NCBI GenBank assembly: GCA_964035575.1
Contig: OZ037931.1
Coordinates: forward strand, 9,567-73,566
Direction: 5' to 3'
Length of the DNA stretch: 64,000 nt
From: Rhynchopus sp. YZ270_cl-10
Taxonomy: Eukaryota; Euglenozoa; Diplonemea; Diplonemida; Diplonemidae
This document shows positions 1 through 9,171 of this stretch, piece by piece; positions within the stretch are counted from its first letter, which is position 1; the number at the start of each line of letters is the position of its first letter. The position numbers and the translations under genes are program-made. Under the pieces are notes generated by a model. It ran no database searches. It was not told the origin of the DNA and worked only from the letters and a program-made list of their open reading frames with translations.

Positions 1-325
1 GAACGTCAAGGAACAATATTGCAGCGGAAGGGTAATAAAAACAAAAAGTGTTTTTTCTGCGGGTGGTAAACCACCTAAATTAGCAGGCTGTTGGGAGGTG
101 TTGGGGGGTGTTGGGGGGCGTGGGGAGGCGTTGGGATCTGTTGGGTGCGTTGGGGGGTGTTGGGAGGTGAGACACCTTTTTCCCCCCTGGCGTGAGCTTT
201 TTTCCCGTTGGTGAAGCTTTTAAACACCTGCATTTGCATTTCCGGAATCCGTCCGCGCTGTGGTGGGGTCAATTTGCCGAAATGGACAAGTTCTGAGTAC
301 ATACGTGATCAATTTTCTCACACTG
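1..325. repeat. G-rich tract 1 at window start
   Basis: No gene is supported here. From about 89 to 171 the plus strand is a run of short G tracts of the form tgttgggaggtgttgggg, preceded at 75-87 by the 13-mer ctaaattagcagg. The same 13-mer plus a similar G tract recurs at 828-910. The G runs could form quadruplexes. The short frames read here are low-complexity and not believable. Confidence 0.6.
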
Positions 326-436
326 CACAGTATACACAGTATACACAGTATACACAGTATACACAGTATACACAGTATACACAGTATACACAGTATACAC
401 AGTATACACAGTATACACAGTATACACAGTATACAC
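326..436. repeat. 9-bp minisatellite, unit agtatacac
   Basis: About twelve near-perfect copies of a 9-bp unit (agtatacac) in direct tandem. The open frames across it in several phases (for example Gln-Tyr-Thr repeats) arise because 9 is a multiple of 3, so they are not evidence of coding. Confidence 0.95.
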
Positions 437-464
437 GGGGAATTGGGAGTACAGTACAGTATGC

Positions 465-552
465 ACAGTACCTACAGTACCTACAGTACCTACAGTACCT
501 ACAGTACCTACAGTACCTACAGTACCTACAGTACCTACAGTACCTACAGTAC
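465..552. repeat. 9-bp minisatellite, unit agtacctac
   Basis: Nearly ten copies of a 9-bp unit (agtacctac) that differs from the array just before it at two positions, separated from it by about 28 bp. The two arrays look like independently amplified versions of one ancestral unit. Confidence 0.95.
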
Positions 553-1039
553 AATACGAAATAGAGGGACTTCACCTTCCAACACCGGCAAACATGATCA
601 AAATCAGGTGGAATATACAACATGTAGCGCCGCAGGCGCACAGCGTCCAACTTTTTCTCCCTTTTGAGGGTGTCTAAATTTATACATTTTTAGCCTTTTT
701 CGTTAATTTCCACTTTGCCTTTTCCACTTTTTGTTTTTTTTTACTTGGAACCGGGACCCCACCCTGGAACCCCTCCAGAAAGTGGTAGCAGAACACCCCC
801 TATAAAAAAAAAATCCCAAAATTCGGGCTAAATTAGCAGGGTGTTGGGGGGTGTTGGGGGGTGTGGGGAGGTGTGGGGAGGTGTTGGGGGGTGTTGGCGG
901 GCGTTGGGTGGGGCTGCTATTTTTTGCAATTCAGGTGGGTAAAGCGAAAAACATTGTCGAGAAAAAACTCTTTTTGTTGCACGTCATTCGGTTTTTTCTC
1001 TTCGCAATAAATGAAGCAAAGGTTCAAACCGGCCGTCTA
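553..1039. repeat. AT-rich spacer with G-rich tract 2
   Basis: No gene seen. At 828-840 the 13-mer ctaaattagcagg recurs exactly and is followed by G-rich sequence to about 910, as at 75-171. The two copies bracket the two 9-bp minisatellites in direct orientation, about 753 bp apart. Confidence 0.6.
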
Positions 1040-1555
1040 TCAGCGACGCACAGCACAGGTCCCGAAGGATTCATTCTCTTCACGTGCACAACGGTATTCG
1101 CTCAGGCATCTCTCTGACAAACACGGAAGACCTTCCCCACAAGGCCCCCCCACTGTGCTCCTCATGACGCACATCTTGTGCGAGAGACACTTTCCATCAA
1201 GCACAGCTTCACGACACCACGTGTTGCTCCCACAGTCTCGATCGCTGTTGCACGGCGCCGCACATGCTGCAGAGGGTGAACTACACTTCATCTCCGTGCA
1301 GCACAGGGTGTTCTTCTTACAGGTGCAATGGTTGCAGCTATTCGGCCCCTCGTCAAGGTCTTTCCATCCATCCTCGACCCACCTCCCACAGGCAAGACGG
1401 CAGCCGTTCTTGTTCAAGGAAGACAGCGACGCCGCAGTCCTTGGGGGGGGGTCACCTGGTGGAGGGTCCCCACTACCACAGCACGTCAAACCCTTAACAT
1501 CTGCAACATGTACCATCACAAGGCACAGCACAGTAGGCATGTGCGCATTCCTCAT
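1040..1555 (-). CDS. small secreted cysteine-rich protein
   Basis: 171 aa, function unknown. The N-terminus is a short signal peptide; Met6 (nt 1540), opening MPTVLCLVMVHVADVKG, is the likelier start because it leaves a compact hydrophobic leader. After a Gly/Pro-rich stretch come two Cys-rich parts: residues about 50-90 with a GW-x-D-x-G-x-NSC-x2-CTC spacing, of a kind I associate with small extracellular Cys-rich modules of protists, and residues about 93-160 with a C-x-SDxDC-type colipase/dickkopf-like spacing. Even Cys content and the leader point to a disulfide-bonded extracellular product. It is the last gene on this side of the minus-strand cluster. It could bind a ligand or inhibit a protease; the sequence does not say which. 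Confidence 0.7.
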   Translation of the reverse strand: MRNAHMPTVLCLVMVHVADVKGLTCCGSGDPPPGDPPPRTAASLSSLNKNGCRLACGRWVEDGWKDLDEGPNSCNHCTCKKNTLCCTEMKCSSPSAACAAPCNSDRDCGSNTWCREAVLDGKCLSHKMCVMRSTVGGPCGEGLPCLSERCLSEYRCAREENESFGTCAVRR

Positions 1556-2989
1556 ATTGTTATTGTGACTCGGTTCTTACAAAACTTTGCTTGGTAGTGT
1601 ATAAATAATCTGTTTGGGAGTGCAAAATGTGTTTAATAACTGGGGTGGTGGGGGGAAACAGCGTACAAAAAACCCAGCAACCTGACAGTGCGTATTATTT
1701 TACATTCCTTTTGGAAAATCAATGATGGAATAGAGGGAAGGGGAAAGGTGGTGATAAACAGTCAGAAAGCGCTGTGTGCCAGGTGGCACCGACACTTCCT
1801 GCGACCTTCTGTGGCACAACGTGGTCGACGCTCTCCTCTCAACGGAAGAGGAGAAGGTCAGAACTGAGCAAATGTTGTGCTGTCCACAAAGAAGGTTCTG
1901 TGTTTTCTATAAAAATAAACGCACCCTATGCACAAGGCAAGGTGGTACGTACAAAAAGACAAGCACGCTGCTGTTTGTTGTGCTTTATTTTGTTCCGCAT
2001 TACATGCAGTGAATACGATTCCCTACATAATTATTGGGACAAAAATAACAAAACCAAAGAAAATAACAGCAACATGTTCATTTGTACTCCCATTGAAGGG
2101 ATCTCCGAGCCAACAAAACAGCTGGCAAAACAGCAAAACATGAAAACCGTGGAGTGGGATGAAAAAGCATTGAGAAGAGAAGGGAAAAGGAAAAAGGAAG
2201 GGACTACCTGGACTCCGCACGGTGCATACGGTTCGGCACAAGAACGTCCCAAACAAACGTGAAGTCGAAAGCAAAAAAAGGCAAACGTTTTTTGCGCTTG
2301 AAAGTATATTAGTGGAAAGGGAAAATGGAACGGGAATATAAAAAAACGCTTGAAATATGAATGCACCTCAAAGGCACATAAATCTATTTGAAGAACAGGG
2401 GATAAAACAAAGGGTGCAGATCAACCTATTGAAGCAAACAACCGGTGGACCTGTTGCAACACGTCGAGAAACACACGAAGACAAAGCGTGCAGGGGAGTG
2501 CGCCTCGCCACACTGCCATTGCAGCACCACAGATCAAATGGGATCCCTGTGTATGGGATCGCTGTGATGCCTCGTGTGTTTCACGACTATTGTTAATGAA
2601 TTAAAAATCGAAACAAGCGTTCTCTGCTTTCACAAAAGAGAACAATAATAATAAAACACGCACAACAGGGGACGCAGGACTGGAAAAGAAGTATGTGTGT
2701 GGCGAACGCTTTACAATAGTAAAAATGCGATGAAGACGAGAGTGAAATAAAAGCTGTTAAGTTTCCCATATTTTTCTTGATGATTGATAAAGGTTGAAAT
2801 CGGACTGAAATAAGATAGAAGAAAAGGAAAAAAGGAAAAAAGGAAAAAAGAAGGAAAAGGGGCAAAGGTAAAGACATCGATAGGCGGTGGGGGTGTATGT
2901 TGCTATAAAATTGGTGATTCTCTTTGCCTATCTTTGTCTTTACCTCACAATAAAGAACCCCCTTTCCACACAGAGTCATTCCTCCTCTC
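1556..2989. other. intergenic spacer, AT-rich
   Basis: No credible gene. Holds a purine-rich tract at about 2818-2870 (repeated ggaaaaaa), a pyrimidine tract when read on the coding strand, downstream of the 1620-aa gene's TGA. Pyrimidine tracts are expected near processing sites in polycistronic transcription, but I cannot place a site. Short frames here have biased composition and no recognisable domains. Confidence 0.5.
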
Positions 2990-5900
2990 TCACATCCGGT
3001 CTGCATACAACTGGGCAACCTGCGACGCAGACAGTGCAGCACGGTACACCCGCATCTCGTCCATGTGCCCCACAAACTTGTTGTACTTCCCAAGCCAGGC
3101 AACACCCCCAAAGCGCGTGTAGTAGCCCTCCTCGAACAGCCCCACCACACCTGCGATGCTTGCTGTTGCCACTGCCACCCCGTCCACGTAGTTCGTCGCA
3201 GTGTCCGTCGCACGCGACACCACAGCAGCCACGTGGTGCCACTCGCCGTCGTCGATCGGGTGTGCAGTGTTGCCCGCAACCGTCACTTTCTTCCCGTCGC
3301 GTGCGTACACAACAGTCTTGAACGACTTCCCAGTCCCTGCCGTCAGGAGCGTGAGCCCAGGCGAGGTCGGGCGCCCTGCATTGGAGAAGATGGGCATGTC
3401 GCCTACGTCCCCTCCTGCAGCGATCTTGACCCACGTGCTCACGGTGACGTCGTCCTCGCGCAGCAGCAGGAAGGCCGGCATCGGGGACATCTGCACCTTC
3501 ATGTGGCCGTTGTTCCACGCACCCTTCGTGCCCGACAGCTCTGCACAGTTCCCAGACACACCGCCGGGCACACCCACAGACACGCCTGTGGGGTCCACGT
3601 ACGCCTGCACGTGCTTCGTGGTGTCATGCACAACCGACGGTGCTGATGCTGACGCCGACGCCGACACAGGCACACCTGCAGACTCAAACGCGTAGTGCAG
3701 GATGAGGTGCTCTGCAGCCGCGTCCTGTGTCTCGACCCACACCTCCACCTCCGCAGCGCCCCCGGCCACGCCGTTCTGCACCACCGTGTACGAGAACGTG
3801 TCGCGCCCAACAAACGCAGGCGCCGGTGTGTACACAAAGCCCCCGCTGGCGCCAAGGCGCAGTGTCCCGTGTGCCGGGGCGGCAGTCACAACAGCCTGTG
3901 CGCCCTGTGCCGCCACGCCACGGTCGTTTGCAAGCACACCCTCCGCAGCGCCCACCTGCAGCACCGCACCCAACACAGCCACATACACGTCTGGGAACGC
4001 CCCCGCCGCAGACACACCCAGGAGGGGCAGCATCGCACGCCCCGCACGCTCCCCGATCGCGACCATCGACCCCCCGTCGTAGTGGTAGTAGTGGTACAGG
4101 TCGTCCGAGGGAACCCAGTCCGCGTGTGCGTCCGCCGTCGCCACTGCCGCCTGCGCACGGCGGATCACGCCCCCACGCACCCCCTGGTTGTCGTTCCCCT
4201 GCACCACCACCGCAGGGAGGGCCGGCACACCCACCTCCTCCCGCACAGCAGCAATCAGCTTTGTGAGTGCAGCCTCGTAGCCGTTCGCGTCTTCGTCCGA
4301 GAAGGCGTCGTTGTAGCCCTGCGACCAGACAAACCCAGACACAACGTGGTCCGCAGGCAGCGTCGCACGGAACGCCGCAAACCCGGCCACCATCTGCGCG
4401 TACAGGTTGTCTGCGTCTCCTGTCGGTGACCAGTGGTCTGCCCGTGCAATCTGCGTGCCCCCCTTCGACGCCTTGAACAGGTACACGTCCTCCGTCAGTG
4501 CGTCCCCCAGCACGTGCCCGAAGCCCAGCTCCGGTCCGAACGACGCACCGTAGAAGGGCCCAAGCCCGCCTGTCCCGCGTGAGCGCTCAATGATCGACTT
4601 TGCAAACACGTCGCTGCGTGTCTCAAGCAGCTCCGTGCGCAGGGACAGGTAGTTCTTCAGGTCCGCCGTCTTCCCGTGGCCAACCATGTTCGACTGGCCT
4701 GCCATCAGGAAGACGCGTGGTGGGCTTCTTGTTGGTGGTGTGGGAGGTGTTGTTGGTGGTGTTTCCGTGGCCGGCACACTTGTCGCAGCAACAGGCGCAC
4801 CCGTCGACGGCACAGCTGTGCGCGGTGCCTCAGTTGCGGGCGGCTGTGTTACAGGCGCACGTGTCGCTGGTGCAGTGGTGCTGGGGATTGGTGTTGGCAG
4901 CGGAGTTGGTGCTGCTGTCACTGGCACCGGCACGGGAGGCGCACCCCCGGCCTGGATGAGGTAGTCGTACGAGTACGCGAGGAAGTCTCTGAACTGCGTT
5001 GCAGGCGTGTTCGCCACCACCAAGTACAGCGTCTCCCCGGCACCCACACGCACCGTTGCCGTCACAGCCTTGCCGCCCGTCCCTGCCACTGCTGCAGGGA
5101 GCCGCACGTAGCGCCGCTCCCCAGTTGCCGTGTTGTGCACAACAGCCTGTGCACGGAACTCAGAGTAGGCAGGGTTCGCAGCAGACGGCACCACACCCAC
5201 TGTGTACTGTGTCTCTGTCGCCACACCCGACACCTCGTATGCGTTGAACGCCCAGTCCCCGATCATGTACCGCCCAGGCACAGACACCCACGCCCCGTCC
5301 GTGCCGCCAGCACCGTAGAAGACAGCCACCTTGTTGTCAACCTCCTCGTCGGCCACAGGGTCCTCCGTGTTCTTCTTGTTGTTTCCGTTCAGACGGCGGA
5401 ACGACCCTTCCTCAGACGCACGGAAGGTCTCTTCGTAGTCGACGTCCCACGTCGTCACACGTGCCGCAAAGTCGCTGAAGACCTCACGCATGTCGTACCC
5501 AGCCTCCGCAAGGGCGTTGTACATCCCCTCCGCAGGTGCACCACTCAGCGGTGCCAGCCCAAGGCGCGCACGGTTGTACACCTTCCCCACCCAGAAGTCG
5601 TCCCCAAGCACGTGGTGTGTCACGAACCACTCCCAGATTGCCGCCCCGTACTGGTGCCCGCCCTTCCCAATGTCCACAATCCCGTCTGCGAAGGTCGAGC
5701 TCTGTGTCGTCCACAGCGCCAGCTGCGGCTGCAGGGTGTACATCCCGAGAATCGTGTCGTACGCAGTCGGCTTCTGTGAGAACGCACCCCACGACGCAGT
5801 CGACTCTGCAAGGAACTTCGTCGACCCCTGTGCACGCTTCTGGTACGCGTGGAAGTTCTCGTGCAGCACGTACTGGTTCCACGCCTTCCCAAAGTTGAAC

Positions 5901-7852
5901 TTGCTCACCCACGACCGGCGGTACCCGTCCGTCAGCAGCACCTGGCGTGGCTTTGCGTACTCGGCACACAGCGCCCCGTGCACGTACATCCCTGTCTCCA
6001 TCACGTTGTGCTCCCAGGTCATGTCGTGTCCCGAGAGCTGGTACTCGAAGCTGTCCTGCGTTGTGTCCGTCACACCCTCAGGCCAGTAGATGCACTGGTA
6101 CACACCGCACAGGAAGTTTGGCATCGTTGCGTCGGGCACCACCAGCGACGACGTCCCAACAGCCCCGCACCTGTTCCCCAGCGTCTCCACCTCCGCAGCA
6201 CCCAGAGCACGCGAGTACACACGCACATCCCACACCTTCCCAGGGTGCTGTGGCACAGAGAGCACGCCCCCCAGCTGCATCGTCCCCGACACAGACACAG
6301 GCGCACCGCCCGCAGCCACACCGTTCACGTACACAGCCACAGCACCGTCAGCAGCAACCACCACTGCCACATGGTTGCAGTGGCGGTGCGAGAGCGCTGT
6401 CGTGTGCACCACCGCCCCGCCTGCAGCCCGCACTGCCACCGACACACGCCCTGCGTCCTCGGCAACTGTCACCGCCTCAGACTGCAGCAGCACACCTGTC
6501 TGCCCCGCTGTGTGCGGCTGCACCTTCAGCGACAGCGTCACACCGCCCGGCCCAGCAGACAGAGCACCGAAGTCCACACGCACCGTGCGCGACGTCATGT
6601 CCGTCACACTTTCGTACGGGAACTCCTGCTCGCGCCTGTCCGTGGGGAACAGCTCCGCCGACACTGCGTGGGCGTGTGCAGACAGGTCTTCGTAGGAAAA
6701 CTCCAGCGGCACGTACGCGAACAGGCTTGCGTCAAAGGGTCCCTGTCCGATGTCTGCCAGCGCACAGCGTGCCTCGCAGCGGTTGAACGAACACACCATC
6801 CCCGCCGCACAACTGCCGCACTGCACAGTTGTCCCGTCCTGCGCACGCACCACACCGCACACAGCACCGCGTTGGGCACACACTGCAACCGAGGACGACG
6901 GCGCTGACGGAGACGGCGTGCGTGTCGCAGGTGTGCTTGTGCGTGGTGCTGATGTGTGAGGTGCCTGGGTGCGTGGTGCACGTGTGGCAGGCGCAGATGT
7001 CGCAGGAGCCTGCGTTTCAGGTGCTGATGTGCGAGGAGGTGCCTGTGTCGGTGGTGCACTGGTGCGTGGTGCCGCTGTTGCAGGCGCTGAGGTGCGAGGA
7101 ACATTGGTTGCTGGAGCACCCGTCTCCGTCTCCCCCAGGCACGGCGCACGTGCCTCCTGTGGCATCATCACGTGGTCCGCAAAGCTCACGTGGTCGACGA
7201 AGAACTCCCCGTCACGCGACCTTCTTGTGCCCCCCAGGTGGAACTCCCCAATCGCCATCCCGCCGTACCTCGAACTCTGCTGCAGGTCCATCGTCGCACG
7301 CTTCGACAGCACAAGCTCGCCGTCGACCCATAGCCGCAGCATCGTCTCTGCAGCTGTGTACGTCAACACAACCTGGTGCCACACACCCACCGCCAGCTTC
7401 GCGCTCGCCCGCTTCCCGAAGAGAGGCGTGCGCACACTCAGACGTCCGTAACGGTCCACCACCACCCACGCACCCCAGTTCCCACGTGTCCCGTCCTGCG
7501 CCCTGTCCGTCCCACCAAGCGTGAACAGCGTACGTCCCCTTCTCGTCATCGTCACAGGCTTCACGTAACCCGCAATTGAAAAGTCGACGTTCCCAGTGGG
7601 TGCCCCGTTATCCTCCTTCAGACTGATGAAGTCCCCGCTCCGCATGTGGTACGACTTCCCACACACTGCGTTGTCGCCAGACCCAAGCGCAAGCTTCTTC
7701 GTTGTGCTCGTCCTCCCAAACGTGTCCGTCACCTCAGGGCCGTCCAGGGTGTACTGCGAGTAGATGCTTCCCTGCACCAACCCCACACACAGAGCCAGCA
7801 GTGCCATGCTCTGCCGCATCAAACCACAGGCAGGGAGAAGAAAGGTGCACAC
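2990..7852 (-). CDS. secreted multidomain protein: LamG-like, HExxH metallopeptidase-like, SASA esterase-like, LamG-like
   Basis: 1620 aa in one frame. Leader residues 1-28 (Met12 or Met16 are alternative starts). Order: LamG/concanavalin-like domain about 88-240; Ala/Pro/Thr linker 246-340; short Cys-rich knot about 345-385; second LamG-like domain about 395-560; a domain about 575-950 with HENFH at 664-668 and Glu683, fitting an HExxH...E gluzincin-like zinc site (DUF6055-like is my best guess); second Pro/Thr linker; SASA/carbohydrate esterase family 6-like domain about 1046-1285 opening with AGQSNM (Ser1054 the expected nucleophile); a cadherin/Ig-like domain about 1295-1380; a third LamG-like domain to the end. 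No membrane segment follows the leader, so it is probably exported. A role in binding and trimming acetylated glycoproteins or polysaccharides is inferred. Very high GC and C-ending codons match its neighbours. Confidence 0.85.
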   Translation of the reverse strand: MCTFLLPACGLMRQSMALLALCVGLVQGSIYSQYTLDGPEVTDTFGRTSTTKKLALGSGDNAVCGKSYHMRSGDFISLKEDNGAPTGNVDFSIAGYVKPVTMTRRGRTLFTLGGTDRAQDGTRGNWGAWVVVDRYGRLSVRTPLFGKRASAKLAVGVWHQVVLTYTAAETMLRLWVDGELVLSKRATMDLQQSSRYGGMAIGEFHLGGTRRSRDGEFFVDHVSFADHVMMPQEARAPCLGETETGAPATNVPRTSAPATAAPRTSAPPTQAPPRTSAPETQAPATSAPATRAPRTQAPHTSAPRTSTPATRTPSPSAPSSSVAVCAQRGAVCGVVRAQDGTTVQCGSCAAGMVCSFNRCEARCALADIGQGPFDASLFAYVPLEFSYEDLSAHAHAVSAELFPTDRREQEFPYESVTDMTSRTVRVDFGALSAGPGGVTLSLKVQPHTAGQTGVLLQSEAVTVAEDAGRVSVAVRAAGGAVVHTTALSHRHCNHVAVVVAADGAVAVYVNGVAAGGAPVSVSGTMQLGGVLSVPQHPGKVWDVRVYSRALGAAEVETLGNRCGAVGTSSLVVPDATMPNFLCGVYQCIYWPEGVTDTTQDSFEYQLSGHDMTWEHNVMETGMYVHGALCAEYAKPRQVLLTDGYRRSWVSKFNFGKAWNQYVLHENFHAYQKRAQGSTKFLAESTASWGAFSQKPTAYDTILGMYTLQPQLALWTTQSSTFADGIVDIGKGGHQYGAAIWEWFVTHHVLGDDFWVGKVYNRARLGLAPLSGAPAEGMYNALAEAGYDMREVFSDFAARVTTWDVDYEETFRASEEGSFRRLNGNNKKNTEDPVADEEVDNKVAVFYGAGGTDGAWVSVPGRYMIGDWAFNAYEVSGVATETQYTVGVVPSAANPAYSEFRAQAVVHNTATGERRYVRLPAAVAGTGGKAVTATVRVGAGETLYLVVANTPATQFRDFLAYSYDYLIQAGGAPPVPVPVTAAPTPLPTPIPSTTAPATRAPVTQPPATEAPRTAVPSTGAPVAATSVPATETPPTTPPTPPTRSPPRVFLMAGQSNMVGHGKTADLKNYLSLRTELLETRSDVFAKSIIERSRGTGGLGPFYGASFGPELGFGHVLGDALTEDVYLFKASKGGTQIARADHWSPTGDADNLYAQMVAGFAAFRATLPADHVVSGFVWSQGYNDAFSDEDANGYEAALTKLIAAVREEVGVPALPAVVVQGNDNQGVRGGVIRRAQAAVATADAHADWVPSDDLYHYYHYDGGSMVAIGERAGRAMLPLLGVSAAGAFPDVYVAVLGAVLQVGAAEGVLANDRGVAAQGAQAVVTAAPAHGTLRLGASGGFVYTPAPAFVGRDTFSYTVVQNGVAGGAAEVEVWVETQDAAAEHLILHYAFESAGVPVSASASASAPSVVHDTTKHVQAYVDPTGVSVGVPGGVSGNCAELSGTKGAWNNGHMKVQMSPMPAFLLLREDDVTVSTWVKIAAGGDVGDMPIFSNAGRPTSPGLTLLTAGTGKSFKTVVYARDGKKVTVAGNTAHPIDDGEWHHVAAVVSRATDTATNYVDGVAVATASIAGVVGLFEEGYYTRFGGVAWLGKYNKFVGHMDEMRVYRAALSASQVAQLYADRM

Positions 7853-9171
7853 GGGGGTTTGCTTGTGTTGCTGCTTGTGTTTTGTGTTTAGTAGTAAAAA
7901 TATCTGTAGTGTGATGTAGTGTCGAGAGTCGCGCGTAGAGGGGGTAAGGCTTCATTGAGTGCAAAGTATAAACGAATCTTTTGTTTCTTTGTTTTGAGAA
8001 CTTCATTTCAAACTACCAATCTTGCATTTCTGATGCACAAAAGAAAAACAATAACAAAATGGACAACTGAACAAGGCCACAGCCACACCAATGCACCCTC
8101 GTGTCTATCTGGCTAGTGTTTGTTTCGATAGAAGGGGCGAACGGTACTTTGCTCTGTAGGTTCAAAATATCAAAACATCAAAAAACTGAAGCAAAACTTG
8201 CGAACCACCCAAATTTGAGGCGAGAACATCGTTGCGTTCTGGTTTATGTTATATAATTGCTTGCAAGAAGGACAAGGAACTAAAGCAAAAAACGTGTGCG
8301 CAGAATAAAGGTAAGTGCACGAGTGAACGGAAAGGAAACAAATATCAGAGAACAGAGAAAAACAAAAACCCCGCACCACACCCACCCAGAAGGCAGTGCA
8401 GTGCGCCACAGCAGCATCACCAGCACGCAGCTTTGTTGTGTGTATCCGCAAACAAAACCATGCAAAGCCACCTCAGGATAGTGAAGACCACTCGTGTGGC
8501 AGCTGCACTACACCCAACGAGGTCATCACATGAAAAGTGGATTGAGTTGAAACATATAATTCTGCTGGACACACACACACACACACAGGGGCAGCAGCTC
8601 CGGAATGCCAAGACTAGAACCCTTGGCATGATGACGGACCCAGGTGAGTGACGACACCTCCCCTTCAGCGAGTTGGGCATCGCAGGGTCCGCTCAGGACC
8701 CCGTGCCCCCGACGGTAAATGATGAAAACAAACAAATTACTTCTAAAGCGCGCACCACGGATAGACTGCTCCCCACTCATCGGGCCTAGAACCCACCTGC
8801 ATGCAGGTCCTTTCGAGGTACATCCCTGGTAAACTGGATGACCGACAGTTGGTCTCTCAGGCAAAACTTATTTCATACTACACTCGGGGGATGGTCGGGG
8901 GCATCTATCCGGGGCGTTGATTGTGGCTAATCCTTGCAAGTGCGGCCTTGATTTAATTAACACGAAATACCCTAGGTAACTTGGTCTGAAACACACACAC
9001 ACACACGCTGCACTCATCTGGGATGGCCGCAGCATCGGTTCCCTCGCATCAACACCTCCTTCACATGGTGTGGCTTGCTGTTCTAGAAGCAGGCGACAGA
9101 CATTCAAACTTTTAGACGGCAAAACAAAGCAGGCATGCCCTGTCGCATGTGCACAGTGCAAAACAAAAACA
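7853..9171. other. intergenic spacer with two CA microsatellites
   Basis: No gene supported. CA repeats lie at 8569-8587 and 8990-9006. Between them, less AT-rich sequence holds two ctagaaccc motifs: the first (about 8606-8630) sits in an 8-bp perfect hairpin (atgccaag/cttggcat). Read on the minus strand, ggttctag resembles a weak tRNA B-box, but no cloverleaf folds around it. Unknown element or processing region. Confidence 0.4.

Noticed and set aside
208-667. Overlapping frames rich in Gln-Tyr-Thr or Ser-Ile-His
   Set aside because: Products of the 9-bp minisatellites, open in several phases on both strands at once.
8600-8830. tRNA gene
   Set aside because: Only B-box-like ggttctag hairpins are present; no acceptor stem or anticodon arm can be placed around them.
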